Notes: a model not told the origin generated them from the letters alone. A stretch of DNA of 64,000 bases from Pachydiplax longipennis (GCA_036926295.1 JAVFKF010000001.1:35996001-36060000), one strand, 5' to 3'; positions 49,601 to 63,363 are shown, numbered from the stretch's first letter. Program-made: numbers and translations.

Positions 49601-51542
49601 CGGACACGACTCGTCATTTAATCACAATTCTCACCATTGCTTCAGGAATAATTCAATAATATTTATAATGTATATTTGTATATTATCTCAAATAAGACTT
49701 AAAATTTATATATCACGAGGATTAAATATGATTCTGAAATTTAATTAACTTCAAATTGAATTATTATACAAAAATTATGAACTCGAAGGTTGCGTTACCA
49801 GAAAATACTTGCTATATTAAGGTAACAGATTTGGATCTGTCACAACTTTCCTACATAATGCTGAAAAAATTGTGTAGTATTATTTCTTTATATTCTACTA
49901 CGACTTCGGCACTAGAAATAGGGCGAATTTATTTATCAATGTATATCTTTAGGAAATTTAAAAAACACCATATTTCACAAAATCCAGCGCTGAAACCAAT
50001 TCATACATGAGCATTCGTAAGAATATGTTAAACGCTTTAGAGGAGAATTTTAGGAATATAACTTGTGCTTCGAAAAAGACCAAGCTATTCTGCAGAGAGC
50101 GCTGCATTTCCGATTTTTAAAAGTCTCTCCCCTTTCAGCATTCGAGCGTTTTGCCCCGGCCGAACCGAACTTTGATGTCATAGGGATTTTTTAAAAGGTC
50201 GCTTTTACGAGTTTATCCGGCAGAAAAAAATATTCTTTTATTTCCAGTCACAAACAGGTTTTCGCCCCATTTTTCGCCAATACTAATACAGTATTTTCCT
50301 TTCTTGCATCCACGTAGAGGCTTTAAACGGAAATCCCAGAACAAAACAGTAATAACAGCTCTGCAACTCTTTCCTACCAGAACCGTCTACCCCATTTAAC
50401 TAATATTCCTTTGTCTATCCAACTCTATCGTTTCTGGTGCATTGAGATTAAATATTTTACTATAAATTATTGATTAATTCTTATGATTGATTGAGTTCAT
50501 TTATTCCATGGTTTTATTCTGAGAGCTCTCTCTTTTTCCCGATCTATGGATGTGGAACTTTTATCCATTGGAAGGCTACATGTAAAACCATATAGCCAAA
50601 TGAGATATTGTTTGGTTGTTCATTAAATCAGCAGGATGCACTTCAGTGTGATATTGCCTACATTCAAATATCTATACATATATATACATAGTTGTATAAT
50701 TTATCTAAAAGCGGACTCACACCAAGTTCACACTCTTAAATAAATTTCATTGCAGAGTAAATCTAGTTAGAATACCTTCCATTTTTTTAATTGAAGTATT
50801 AAATACTTGTATGGTTGAAAGCAAAATGTGCATATTTGTTCAGATAAATGAAGGAAATGCAGTATTGAACGCCCGGAAACATCATCAGTGGCTTAAAGAC
50901 CAAAGGTTTCCCCACTTTTAGCCAGTGCAAAACATTTCTCCTTTTCTTCAATTTTACACCCACTCCATTAGACTTCCGAAATCTACAAAGCATAACATTT
51001 ACCTTTACACGTCTGCCTCTTTAGTCTTGGTATAGTATGCAATCTTAATACATTAGTGTACCTATATCTAGTAACACTACGTATTCGGAATGCAATTAAC
51101 AGACTACAATTAACTCTGCGTTATGTCGATGATATATATCTACAGAGGTTTCCTCGTAACTAAATTTCTTACACAGGTTGTGAAGTCACGAACGAACATT
51201 TTATTCTTATTCCAAACTCACATATTACCTAAATTTTCTACTTTATGTAATTTGACCTTACTTTTTCAAAATTTTCTTGATTTTGCTGCGTAAATCTATT
51301 ATATCATATATTTTCTTTTTAAATTTTACTGTGTTTTTGCGTTTTTCCCTATCTCTGTTTAAGTTTTCCGGGTATTTTTTGTGGAACATCAGTCGAAAGA
51401 AAAGAAAATGGAACTCGACTATTAATGAATTAGGTATGAAAAACTCTCCGATAGTTGATTGCTATTATACGGACTATAGTCCACCTATTAGAACAAACCT
51501 TCAGTTAGAAGAGAGAAAAAAGGAACTCGGCGGTCAATGAAC

Positions 51543-51728
51543 TAAGAGGCAAAGGTTCTCCAAGTCCAATGCTCATTCAGCATTGGACCCCCCATGAAGA
51601 TGGAAGCATTGTTTCCGAAATGTACATCGGGATTCTGAAGAACTGGGACCGCTAAACGATTATCCGTTTCCCGGGAATCGCCCTTAGACGGTCGCCGCTT
51701 TCGGCGCTTGGAGAACCTTTGCCTCTTA
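51543..51728. mobile_element. 186-bp MITE with 22-bp perfect terminal inverted repeats
   Basis: TAAGAGGCAAAGGTTCTCCA (to 51564) is repeated exactly in inverted orientation at 51707-51728. Ends are TA-AGAGGC and GCCTCT-TA, compatible with a TA target duplication as in Tc1/mariner-type MITEs. Inside, 51565-51588 forms a second hairpin (GTCCAATGCT / AGCATTGGAC). The interior is unusually GC-rich for this intron and has no coding capacity. Confidence 0.65.
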
Positions 51729-54700
51729 AACCTTCAGTTGCAAAGATATTTTCACATAGTACTCTTTCTATTTCCTTTCGTCAATTGTGTGCATATTATA
51801 TTATAATGAAATAGGAGGATAGGGGGAATGTAGGTCCACATGGGCCTCACTTCACCAATGAAGGACCAATCTATCTATCCACCTTCTCTAATCCACCTAT
51901 TAAATAGTCCGGAGCAGTCCTCCCACCGATCGCACTGCGACCCCTTTGATATTCTCACCACAAGGATGCATAACATATCAGAAGATGTGACGTTTCGACC
52001 TGTGTGATCGCTTAATGCGTTTGTGACCAATGAAGCAAAAGGAATGGAAGAGAGCGTTTTGCCGTGAGTACTTTGGCGGTCATCGAAGCTTAACGGCAGT
52101 CGCCGCAGGGCCCTCTTCAAAGAGACGCTCTTTAAAGGGATTGATTCCGGGTTGACAACGGGAAGAAGATGGCGCTCACTTCGTTATTTGACACTCATCC
52201 TATGATTAAAGGGACGCTTGGCGGGAAAGCTTTTCGACGGATCTCTCGGATTTTGCCGCAAAGTATCGTTTCCGATACTCGACTGCGCTGCGACTAATAG
52301 TCTAAAACCGGAGTGATAATCATTTTGGCGGAGAAGAATTCCGTTCGTTACTACTTTTGGAAAAGGGACTTAAAACAATGGGGTGTTTCTCGCTGAAAAT
52401 CGTCGGGGAATTTTTTAATGTAGTCAGTGGGGAGGATGTTAGAGGAGGGAATGAATGGAGGGATAGAAAAGGCGAATTTTATTTCTCCTTATAATGGTGT
52501 TTTTGGTAATTTGATGTTATTGAACATGATAAGATTAGAAGCAGATTTAGGTTATCAGAGGCCCTAAGCGCAAATATCAGAACAGGGTCCCCACTATGAA
52601 TTTTGAGAGTTGAAAATTCAATCTAGGTAATAAAATACAGACTATAGAAAATTCAGTTGTTTCACTGCGTCGAAGATAAACAAAATATTGATTTATAAGT
52701 GGTGTTTCCGTAAATTATTACGGATATTACGGATGGACTTTACGTTATACAGTGTTATTACGTATGTAGCATATTCTATATACATTTTAAGTCCATTCCG
52801 ACTTAAATTCTCTCCGGAAGAATTCTCGAAGAATCAACGACCCAAGAACAAGTTTTGCCTCTAAAAATTTGAAAAGAATTGTTGTACGTAGTGAAGAGTT
52901 CATAAACAGTCTTATTGAAGTCTTGCAATGAGGCCCCCAGCTAGTGCCTATTGCGTCTAATTATAATTCCGCAATATTGGATAGAATAGTAACCAAAGTG
53001 GAACGATATGAAACCGGAGAAAATTCACATTTGTGTAGAAGAATTGAAAAAGAAAACGTTTTTGGGAGTAAAGCGGGCTCTATAGAGCAAGTCATTAATC
53101 AATCAAATGAGAAGGCGATTGTGGTTCAAGGAAATAGCGAAATGTTTATAACCGCTAATCTCATACAAAGCCCACTTCTCAGATGGAACCACGACACCAA
53201 TTATCTCTGAGGAAGCTGACAGAAATTGGTTATCGAGTCTCGACTATTACGTCCTCTGGAATCGACGTTTCATCAATGCAGAAACACCTTCATTCAAATC
53301 ACATTGTGCGGCGACGAAGATGGGACGACTGTTGCCTACCTATGAAACATATTTACAGGATTACAATAGACCGATTCCGTAACGACCTAAAAAGGTTGGA
53401 ATTAAATTTAATCGTATGATATGAAAACAATTTTCTATCTTTGATCAAATGGAGATATCTAAAACGGAGAAGCGCAAATATGTGTAATGTGCAATGTATT
53501 TTTCACATTATAAAATTTTAAGGCTATAAGTTTGATTGCTACAATATTATCAGTAAATTTCTATGGGATAACTTTATCAATTTCAACTTCTGAGTCAATG
53601 ATTAAAGCAGGCTTTAACGTAATAGCTTAAATTTATTGATTGCAGATATGTTTGCAGTGAGTTATATCGTTTCGCAAGTGCTAATAAGAATATTTGCTAA
53701 AAGAATATTTGAAGATAAAATAGTATTTATCCACTTTAGAAAGAGACTCTTTTAAAGTATAAATGCTCCATATTACCAATCAATATGTATTGTTATGAAG
53801 AAGGAAAGCAAATATGTAACTTTCTGCGACCGAAATAGAAAAGCATGACGTATTTATATCTGTTTTACATTCATATTTGTCATGATAACAGTTGGAAGCA
53901 CGATATTTGAATCTGTTATAAATCAAATAAATTTAGCTTAATCTTATGTCGGCAAAGAAATAAAAAACGAACCTAATTAAAAAGACAAGTGTGGAAGACT
54001 CTCATAAAAGCCTAAAATATTGGCAAAACAACAAAAAATTGATGATTAAACTAAACAATAAAATAGAAATCTATACGTGGGTTTTTGTTTACAAGAAAAA
54101 CTACATAAAAAATTATGGTCACCACATTTACTTCTTCAATTGAAAAATTATACGTGTGTATTGAAAAATGCATGCCAGCGCGTATTCCGTCGGTTAGTCG
54201 AGAACGGATATGGGTGCTTTCTTGCCATCTGGTGGAGCATATCTGAATCATACACACGCTTAGCATTTTATATTAGTAAATATGGTAAATTTTTACTTAA
54301 GCACCTTTTACCTTTTTAAGTAAATAGTTTGTGAAGGAGCGCTCCAATTCTACACACATTAACATATGATTCCTATAACATTACCTAATGATACTAAAAC
54401 GGTAAATCTTTCTTAAATTAGAATCCTGATGCAGCAAAGGGGACCGTCAGCAGCCAATGACACCCTTTTTCTGACGCATTTTCAGTTAGGAGAAAAAAGA
54501 ATAGTAAACTAGCAGACCCCTTTTTCCCCGGACCTAATTTCCTTTAAGCAGAAATCAGGGTGATTTACGAGCAAGGGTGGTGGGGAGAGAAAAAAAAACC
54601 CTCGAGGTAAAAAGGAAAAAACTTAATTTTAACGTTAATGACTTGAAAGGGAGAGCAAGGGTATGTTGATTGGGGGGAAATGAGCAGCTAGGCTGACCAT

Positions 54701-56021
54701 AGAATTGGATCGCAGTTTTTTTTATTCCAGCCGCAGGGATACATTTCAATTAGCGAACAATGCGGCTTTTACATCCCGCACCTTCCAAAATTAATATTTT
54801 CGAAACCCAATTAATTAACGAGTCGAGGAAAATACGTCAAAAAGGCGATATTTCTATTCGGTCGGGTTGGAGTGTGTGGTCGATGACACCGGGTGAAGTG
54901 CTTTGGATTCCGCGCCGAATGAGTGCATTCCTATCATTTTAATTAAAGGATTTTGGGGGGAAATATGAGCTTATATTCGTAAAACAATCAGCGGATGACG
55001 TTGTAAACTTATTGCATGAAAATTATATGGCCGAGTGACGAGAGGAGATTGATATCATGGTGAATGCAAGCAATGAGGGTAAACACATGCATTAAGTCTG
55101 TATTTTGAATACATTTCTACAGATTTTATTGATTGTCTGCAACAGAGGCCTCGAAAACATATGAATTACGAAGAATGAGAATTATATTAAGATATAACAA
55201 ATTAAGTCATATTACGTTAGATTCAATATAATGGATGTCATGTAGAGAGAGTGAACTATTACGCATCTTGCATTATAATTCATAAGATGTGTTTAATTAT
55301 TTAAGTGATACTTAAGTCATTAATTAGTCAGTCATAAATAGGAGACCAGATAGGCATTTATTTTACGCATCAATTTGCAAAATCGATGATGATTAAATAG
55401 CAATCAATGATTCTTGATAATCATAAAATTTTCCAGGCAGTCGCTATGGTTTTCGATTATTTAGCAGTCTTCCTGACCAGATTAGTAGAATAGAAAATTT
55501 TAGAATATTCAGCAGAAAAAGGGTAACATATTACAAAGCATCAAATTAATTAATGAAAGGTTTTCTTACAAAGATATGTAACCTCATCAATTATTTTCTT
55601 TCTTAGCGTGACCTTTTATCCCACAAAGCTATTTACTATGAAATTCGGAATTTAATATCATATTATTATACGGGGTAAGACGTGATATATGCAATTCCCG
55701 TGTATAATTGCAATTGCTCATTGTTAAATGATAAAGATTCTAAGGATTAGAATTATTTCTATCGCAATTGTCACTATAGCTTTTCTGTCTAAAAATGTAA
55801 TTGTTACACCTATTATCATAATAATCCATTTTTGTTTCCATTTCTTAATATTTTCTCTCTTAATTTTCTAGATCGGTCAACTAACTTATGAAAACTTACC
55901 CTCATGAAATAGTAATCATTGCATGAAATACGTGCATGCATCCATGCAAATTTATTTCGATTAGATAATAAAAAACAGGAACTTATGTATGTACTATAAA
56001 TTGACAAAAGTTGTCACTTAC

Positions 56022-56172
56022 ATAGAATGTTGAGAACAATCTCCCTGGTAACTGGTTTGCCCACTTTGTTGTCAGCGGTGCACTCATATGTGCCAGCTTG
56101 ATTCCTGGTCACGTGCTCTATCGTAATGGAGAATCCTTCAACACTCTGCTCTCCGCTCGGCAGAAGGTTATT
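56022..56172 (-). CDS. Exon: second half of Ig domain 2 of the klingon-like IgSF protein
   Basis: This exon encodes 50 codons plus one base, beginning N-N-L-L-P-S-G and ending V-L-N-I-L. The second Ig cysteine is in G-T-Y-E-C-T-A-D-N (residues 27-35 of the visible protein), the usual F-strand signature, followed by K-V-G-K and an I-V-L-N-I-L G strand. The acceptor follows a pyrimidine tract (CTTTCTCAG) and the donor is CTAT|GTAAGTGAC, a strong consensus. It starts in phase 0 and ends in phase 1. The final T joins the AC of the next exon to make tyrosine, giving the Y-P-P-E-I linker typical of lachesin/klingon-type proteins. The first cysteine and tryptophan of this Ig domain must be on an upstream exon that I do not see before 64000. 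It is separated from the next exon by about 27 kb. Confidence 0.88.
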
Positions 56173-58706
56173 CTGAGAAAGAAAAAGAGTAGAATATGAT
56201 TAGTGACTCAAAGAAAACAATACCATACGTAATCATAATTTTACACATGAGTTCTCATATTTTTGAACTACTGAAATCCTACTGTAAATTCCACCTTTGT
56301 TGAAAAGAATAGAAAAATACCTTTCCTCTAATATCAGCGATATTTTTTTTCATTTTTCAATTGTTTTCATCATATCAATCTTATTGTTGAATGATAACGC
56401 TACAAATAGAGACGAATCAGTTGGCAGTGTACCAAAAGAATTACAGTTCCTTCATCCATAAGTAATAAAAGCTTACAATTCATTAATGTAAAATACTTCA
56501 TAGAGGTACACGAAAGTTCACGAAAACCTACATCATATCGTGCAATGTGCCGCATGTTTTACTATATTCTTCTGTGGATTGCACCGATATTGGGTTAAAT
56601 TTATTTATTAATTCACCAATGGAAAGTGGAGTTCGAAGGTAATAACCAATATATGGACCAAAAACGTCACCCATGTGAGATTAATGAGACTTGTAGATTT
56701 ACTACAGATTTTTTTATAATCCCTCAGAATTAACCAATAATTATTTTGGCTGATGAAAGTTAAGCTAATATATTAACGCAACATTTTTCGTAAAAAAGAA
56801 TGTACGAGAAGTTGCGAAACAGAATTAAAATATCTGTGAATAGTCTCACGGCTTAGCCGATTCCGATGCATGGAAAAGGAATATTAAAAGAAAACGTGAT
56901 AAAATAATCGACTGAAAATCACTGCATTCACTGTGCGCTCTCTTTCAACAAATACCACCAATCTTATGACGTGAGCCTGATAATATCAGGAACAGAAGAA
57001 ATATTTTGAAGTTCATTGGCAAAGATTCAAGAAAGTAGAGTTTTAAAGTGGTGTGGTGGCGTAACCACAGCGCTCACACGTCGAAGACTCTTGAGACGGA
57101 GAACAATTGGAGCAAACAGCCTAAGTGTGGCCAAAGGAAGCACTCAACGCACTACGGAGCTGAGGTCGAGGAAGTGGAGAACGAGCGGGCTGAGGTGAGC
57201 AAACTAACGGAGTTTGAGCGAGATGAATTCAATGGTTAAAGGTAAAATAAAGCAGGTGCAAAAGGAGGTAAAATCTCACTACGAATTTTATATTAATATT
57301 CATTATACCTGGTTTTTCGTTTACTATATTTTAAGGTGAATAAAATGGAATTTATTACTCGAACACCAAACGTAGCCTAGTTTCTTAGACACATTCTCCG
57401 AGCTAGCAATAGCTAACTTTTTCTTGATCATCATATGGCACGGAACTAGAATACTATAAGCGGAACAAGTTCACGCTATAGAAGAATAATGACAAAATGA
57501 ATAACACTTTTCGTGCTAGTTCATAAGGATACCTTAATCAATGCCATTATTCGGCATCACTCGTAGCTCAGTAACTGTCAAATCATAACAGCGATGGACA
57601 AGACTGAGACAAAAGTCAATGAAAAATACATTTTTCACTATCTTGTACCCAAAGACAAATGAAGATCATTTCATTCGTCAAGATGTAGCACATGGTAGGA
57701 CCGTCATCATATTTGGTGGCATGTAAACTATTTGGAGAGTAATTATCTTTAGTCTAGGAAAACTTTCAAATTAATCTTCTGCACTGGTGTTCGGTGAAAA
57801 TCCATCTTCACAGTGAAAATAAGAAATAATATTTGTACTTTTTCTACAAATTTTATGTAATCTATTATACACGAACAGGTATCGGTATTACACCTTCGGT
57901 AGGTGGCCGGAAACAAAATGCAATATAATTGATCGTTCCTGGCCATCTGATGACGGTAAGAATTCATAGAAATGTGGTTGTGCGCAACAGAATGCATTTG
58001 TGGAAAAAATACAAATATATTTTCTTATTTTCAATGTAGGAAGACTTTTTCTGCCGTTTAAACTATATACCTTGCAATTCAGTATGATTTTATATTTATG
58101 GCTCATAGTCCTATTTTTGTTTGTAATTTAGTATAATTTATAGCTGATAATTAAGTATGATTTACTTCAAATCGGAAAATAGAATGAATGCCCAGTTTCA
58201 CATGTTTACCTGAACGGGTATTTAAGCAAATATTATATTTTCATAGCTTAAGAGAAAAGCGAAAACTCCTCTTGGAAGTTGATTTTACAGGGGTATTCAA
58301 GGAAGAGATTGAGAAGTTCAGTAAGTAATTGCATCGAGCCGTAAATTATTCCATTAGCGCTCATCTCATCAGTACACTGAAGTAGTTCCTTTGAATAGAG
58401 AAAGAATGGAAAATGCAGAATTATCAGATAGCTCACCCAATACCTCCGGCGAGAGCTCCTTTTTTTAATTTTCAACTCGCGATTAACCGCGGTTGAAATT
58501 GTGCCAGTATTCATTAAAATGAGAGTAATCGAGGCGTTGGGTTGGCCTTTTAATTTTCTATCCTCGTCAAATTTAAGGGGGAGGCGCAGTAACCATATCG
58601 CGTATTGAGAGCGAAGATAAATGAAAAGGCAAAACCTGATTAGAAAGGGAGAGAGAGTCTGTGGGAAAAAGATGTGTGTACACACTTCCCATTCATCAAT
58701 GAAAAT

Positions 58707-58770
58707 TTTAGTCGCGGAAGTGACGAGTGCACTACGCCGTTTAGTCGCGGAAGTGAGGAGTGCACTACGA
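58707..58770 (+). repeat. 33-bp tandem duplication
   Basis: TTTAGTCGCGGAAGTGACGA starting at 58707 recurs at 58740 with GAC changed to GAG; 29 of the first 30 bases match. It produces the doubled S-A-L-x-T-S-A-T-K in a minus-strand open frame that is otherwise unremarkable. Confidence 0.85.
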
Positions 58771-61700
58771 CTTTTTCTAAGAGAAGCAATTATGCCGCTC
58801 TTGGGAAGATGGAGAGGGGAATTTAAATTTGAGAGGATGGAAAAATATGGGCACCAAATTAGAATGTAGGAAGTATCTCCAAGTATGAGCATTATGTGAC
58901 AATGGTAACATGCTTGGGATCCAAATATGTATGCACTATTTTTTATGCATTAATTGAATTTTGTGTGAAATGCTTCATATTCTGGAAATATGAGTGGGAG
59001 TTATTTGATTAACTTTAACAATTTAATTTTGTAGTCCTCAGCAAATTAATTAGGTAACACGGGTTGCATCTGCTGCAGCTCATTATGTGTGGGTTATTTA
59101 ACACGTGTAATTTTGTTTCCGAATTTACGCAGAAGCTATCAACGTGAAAATTCCAAAAGCGTAGCCAATCCCAGTAAAGTAAATCCAACAGTTGTTACTT
59201 AATTTAAATAGAATATGATTATTAAAATTCCTGGCGCAATTATATGGGTCAATACCACTTATCTTCCATAGAGCTATGTTGAGTATCCCAATTACGGAAT
59301 GATTAAGACCAAGCTTGTTATGATATTTGGAATTTTCCGGATTTTAGGATGCATGATTACGTTACATGAAATTAATTCAGAACCCAATTCTTTGGTGGAA
59401 CCATTCAGTAATTTAAATGATTAAATAATAATACAGAAGAAGCCTCTATTCCCCTTTCTCATGTTAACAAATCATATGAAATACATTAAATAATTCTCCC
59501 AAAACCTTCCTAAGTTAACGCAGTAATCCTAATTTTAAAGCAGCAGTTAGAGAAAACCACCTTCACAAAAAATTAAGCTATTTAGATGCTATGGTAGGAC
59601 TTAAGATTGTGTTACTCCATAAGAAATAAGGAAAAGTAATAAAATCACTTGCACAATTTTATTTATGGGACAAAGACCATACCATACATATCACTACATT
59701 GATTGTCTTTGGCACTTGGAAAGTAATTCTCTCGTTTTCCTTTGAGAAAGAAGAACGAGCTGACATTAAAAATCCCGGAAAAGATGGAATTACCCGCCTC
59801 CGCTCTCACAATCATAGGAATTCATCACACTATGATCACAGCAAACCGTGCTTTTTCCTCTTCATTCTCACCTAAATAAAGAGGGATTTCGAAAAGACCA
59901 AAGACTACGCGCCTAATGAGTCCTTGCAAGGGGAAATGAGTAGGTGACAGGCTTGTTTCAGGGGTAAATAATTCCCTGGCGACAAAGGGAGCCATTCAAA
60001 CAACTTGCTAGGCGACGGAGCGTTGCTAAGTCCAACAATGACGGACCAATTGAAAGTGGATGGGCGGGAATCGACAACAAAAGAGAGTTTATGAATGTTC
60101 TCGGATGACGATGGCGGACCGGTCGATACAGTCGCTTGGAGGTTACATAAAACTTTTCTTTGAATTGGAAAAGGAAAAAATAACAAGGGGAGGATAATTG
60201 GGAAAACTTCCTCGTTTCGTTTTGAAGAAATCATCCACGCGGCAATACGGGCTGAGATGTAATTAATTGCTTGCTGTGGCGTTAATAGCGATACAAATAC
60301 ATTCGCGAGAAGCTGTTTTCATGGCGGTACTCGCGGCGCTTTAGCTTGTTTGAAAATGCGTTTCGTTCTGCCCTTGGAAAGTTTTCAGTACTCGGAATAA
60401 TAAAACGAGTGTAACTTATTGAGGCCTTTAATGCTTTTTCTATGGGTAGAGGGAGGTCCCAATTCAAACAGTTGGCCGTACACAAGCAATGGTAATGATG
60501 AAGTATTTAGGCGACCTTTATTTTGCACACAAAGAAAATGAGCACATTAACCTAATTTTTGTATGGAATTGATTTGGCTAACCTTTTACCACGGCAACTC
60601 CTAATTGTTGAAAAATTTTTTCACAGCTTCGTCAAATTAAATGGAATATCTCTAACAGAATATCGTCCTTCAACTATTGTCTCGAATTCGTCATTGCATT
60701 CTCTCTCACACTAACTAGCTATCACGTGGTCAGAGTGAAGAAGGATACTGTTACAAAGGTAGAATAAAGATGCAGTTTCTCTATCCCATAGCAAATCAAG
60801 AATGACGAATACTTGATTCATCAATATACAGCAGGAATTATTTATATTTTCACAAAATGAAATAAAAGTTTTTAAACCAGTATATTTTCGAAAGATAGGA
60901 TGTGGAATCTTACCTTGCGGAGGTATACTGGTTTTATATTTTTTATTTTACTATGTGAAAGTAAAAATAATCTGATCATGGAAATAAACTTCCATCAAGT
61001 TAAGTCTGAACCTATTGAGTTTATGCAGCAGCAAATTCATAACAAGTTTCAGCGCAGAAGGCTGTATCTTCCTCATCTAATGCTGGTGGATCTGTGCCGA
61101 AAACATTATTATATTTGCAAATATATGCGGAAAATACGCAAGGTTTATTTTATTTCTATTTGTCCTTGCTAAGGCTTCGAAACAGAATGATAGAAAGATT
61201 TAATGAAATATATCGGTGAGCCTAAAACAAAAAGAGGATTTGGAATATTAAAACAAGAACGTGTATGAAACCTTTCTGGAGGAACATTTTTAAAAAACTT
61301 ATTCAATCTCCCCCGGACTGGACAAACAGTACGAAATTAATCAAGTTTTTCGATCGAGTAAGTCGCGAAATAAGGCGCGAGGGCACGAGAATAAACAAAT
61401 TTAACGGAAAATTAAGAAACGGCATGAATGAGAGGGAAATGAAAGGGTTTTCGGGAACGGAATGGAGATTACGGAGGTGTGGAACGGGGGAAGCGGATAT
61501 AAGGGAAGTTTGCTTACTATCTATATGTAAACAGAGGCAAAGGTTTGATTTATCGCGGATGTTTGAGCAAAAGAGCTTTCAAGTTGGATGGAAACTCATG
61601 ATTCCGAAAATGTCTGCAACTGTCTCTCGCCAAATGTGTACACAAAAGAGAAAACGATCAAAGGAAGGGTTTTTCGGCCGGAATGATATTATCGGATTTT

Positions 61701-62346
61701 TAATGGAAATGATGAAATTGATAAAACCCTTGCGAAGGGCAAAGTTTATCGGAGATTTATGCCGTCGTTTCCGAGAAAACAATCCGAAATTTTTGCTACT
61801 TAATTGCCAAATTCCAAAATTTGATTCCGAAGAAGAGGGTGGGCATCAGACAAGAGCGGAATTAGGCAACGAAATTTATACTTCTATCGTGCAAAGGGAC
61901 ATTCAATGAGAACGGGGCTCTGTTATGGATGCTAATTCTCATAACTCTTTTCTAATTATTATTATCACCAATTATAAAGCCCCCTATAACTGGAAATTAT
62001 AACTGCTATTGTTTATGATGCCTATATGTAGCTTGAATGTCCAAGAAAGTAACAAATTCCAAAAAACAATCAATTGTTACGGGTCAACCTAATATAATAA
62101 CTAATGGCAATGGGGCAATTTTCATAAATTATAGTAATGTTTGATGGCTTGTGTCACCAATTACTTAATAACTTAAAACATGGGATTGTTTAATACGTAG
62201 AGATTTCAAACACTTCCCAGACGACTACTGTTGTTGGGGTAAGGTTACAATTACATCTCATTGTAGCGCATATTATTGTCTAGGATTTTCATTATTAAGA
62301 GCCTGCAACAATGCAGAACGACAATATCGATCGGTTTTACTTAAAA

Positions 62347-62836
62347 CAGAAAGTGGATCTCGAGAAATTTTTGAACGTCCTTCGACCACAATCTAAATAG
62401 AAAGAACTCTGGATTATCCAAGAGCGGATTAACCGATTACTGGATTATCCGCATATGATCTCCCGCTCTTCTTCGAAATTTTCTGCCCTATTAAAAAAAA
62501 TACAAATACAAAAAACTTATTTTCCCTTTCTGGTATTAGCTGGACTTCAGTAAGACCTTTTCTTAATACTCATATCTTCCTCATTAAACGTAAATGTTTA
62601 TCTTACTTACGACAACAATGACCTACCACCGCTAATAGATCCACAATCTGGTAAAGAAAACTCAATGATTCCATGGAACTATCGGAAATAACGAACTATG
62701 TGCGCAGATAACAATAAAATGAATATTTGCAAAATTATAAACATTATCAGAAATAAAAGTTTGGATTATCCGTGTTTTTTGATTAACCGTGCATCTTCCC
62801 CCAATCATTAACCCGGATAATCGAGATCCCACTGTA
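62347..62836. mobile_element. Degraded pogo/Tigger-like MITE
   Basis: The right end reads CCCGGATAATCGAGATCCCA followed by CTGTA. In reverse this is TACAGTGGGATCTCGATTAT, the usual form of pogo/Tigger termini. The left end CAGAAAGTGGATCTCGAGAA at 62347 is a diverged inverted match. Subterminal GGATTATCC words recur (62423, 62452, 62763) with GATTAACCG between them. No transposase frame remains. Right-hand TA at 62835-62836 fits a TA target. Confidence 0.55.
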
Positions 62837-63363
62837 CTTAAAAGGTAAATGCGAATTACATTTCTTCAATTCAAACTCTCGACATGTATTCCTATAGTCA
62901 TGCTTGGATTAGCCAAAATACTGCGAATACCTTTAAAAGAAAGCGAAAAATATACTTAAGGATATACTGCAATTCGATAAAAATCGTGCGATACGATAAT
63001 CATATCGTATGAAACGAAACTTCGCTAAATTTATTCATTGTATCTGTTAATGTTACTAATATTTTTAGGGACTTACTTTCATATTTTGAGAAGCTCCGAA
63101 TTCTTTAAAAGATAATTTTTAAGCACCTTATTCTCATCAATAACCCCCTCATGCCATATATAAGAGCTGCCTTGCTATCCCACTCTGTGTCGTTTAAAAA
63201 TTTCACGCCGACTTTAAAATTATTTCAGCCGTATCCACAAATTCCTCCGGCGGTGAAAATCACCTTAGTACCGCCTTCCTCCGCGAGGAGGGCGCCCAAT
63301 CATAAGTGACTGCCGTCTTTTGCCTCAGCGTGCAGATTTCGTTGAGCAGCCAAGGGGGAGGCT

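Larger units (their letters stand above)
28976..56021. other. 27-kb intron between Ig2 and Ig3, main transposon reservoir
   Basis: No exon or second gene is supported on either strand. Recognisable contents are the foldback-type element (about 30835-33651), hairpins at 35243-35325, 37507-37559, 42001-42025 and 43988-44061, a polypurine tract at 43035-43300, a MITE at 51543-51728, and a possible retroposon tail at 46600-46680. GC-richer islands without visible function lie at about 33700-33900, 36770-37230, 40680-40840 and 45640-46040. Confidence 0.55.
3330..56172 (-). other. Gene locus (3' part): klingon/Wrapper-like Ig-Ig-Ig-FN3, GPI-anchored cell-adhesion protein
   Basis: Seven exons on the minus strand join with consistent phases into one reading frame of 355 codons (340 without the microexon). 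The order is Ig2 C-terminal half, complete Ig3, complete FN3 with an unusual loop, a linker and a GPI signal. Insect proteins with three Ig domains, one FN3 domain and a GPI anchor (klingon, Wrapper, CG7166, CG34353 and relatives) act in neuronal or glial adhesion and recognition at the cell surface. Family membership rests on domain order, the Y-P-P-E-I linker between Ig2 and Ig3, the Ig3 D-F-G-N-Y-S-C motif and the FN3 A-R-N-R-Y-G-W motif. I cannot separate the paralogues from this partial sequence. Introns within the window are, in transcript order, about 27.0, 16.2, 2.5, 1.5, 3.0 and 1.6 kb. The promoter, signal peptide, Ig1 and first half of Ig2 are not found up to 64000 and are presumed to lie beyond it. 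Confidence 0.85.

Noticed and set aside
57016..57239. Overlapping plus-strand frames followed by a GTGAGC donor-like site
   Set aside because: Looked like a possible antisense exon, but no matching acceptor, no domain and no partner exon were found.
58248..58892. 214-codon minus-strand open frame
   Set aside because: No recognisable domain; part of it is the translation of a 33-bp tandem duplication. No Ig-domain pattern despite lying where upstream exons might be expected.
61265..61909. 214-codon plus-strand open frame
   Set aside because: Basic, Lys/Arg-rich translation with no domain, signal peptide or splice context that I recognise; it lies in an intron in antisense to the host gene and fits chance opening in AT-rich DNA.
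63150..63185. TATATAAG followed by GC-richer sequence, resembling a plus-strand core promoter
   Set aside because: A TATA-like word is expected often in AT-rich DNA; no downstream gene, initiator or coding exon supports it before 64000.
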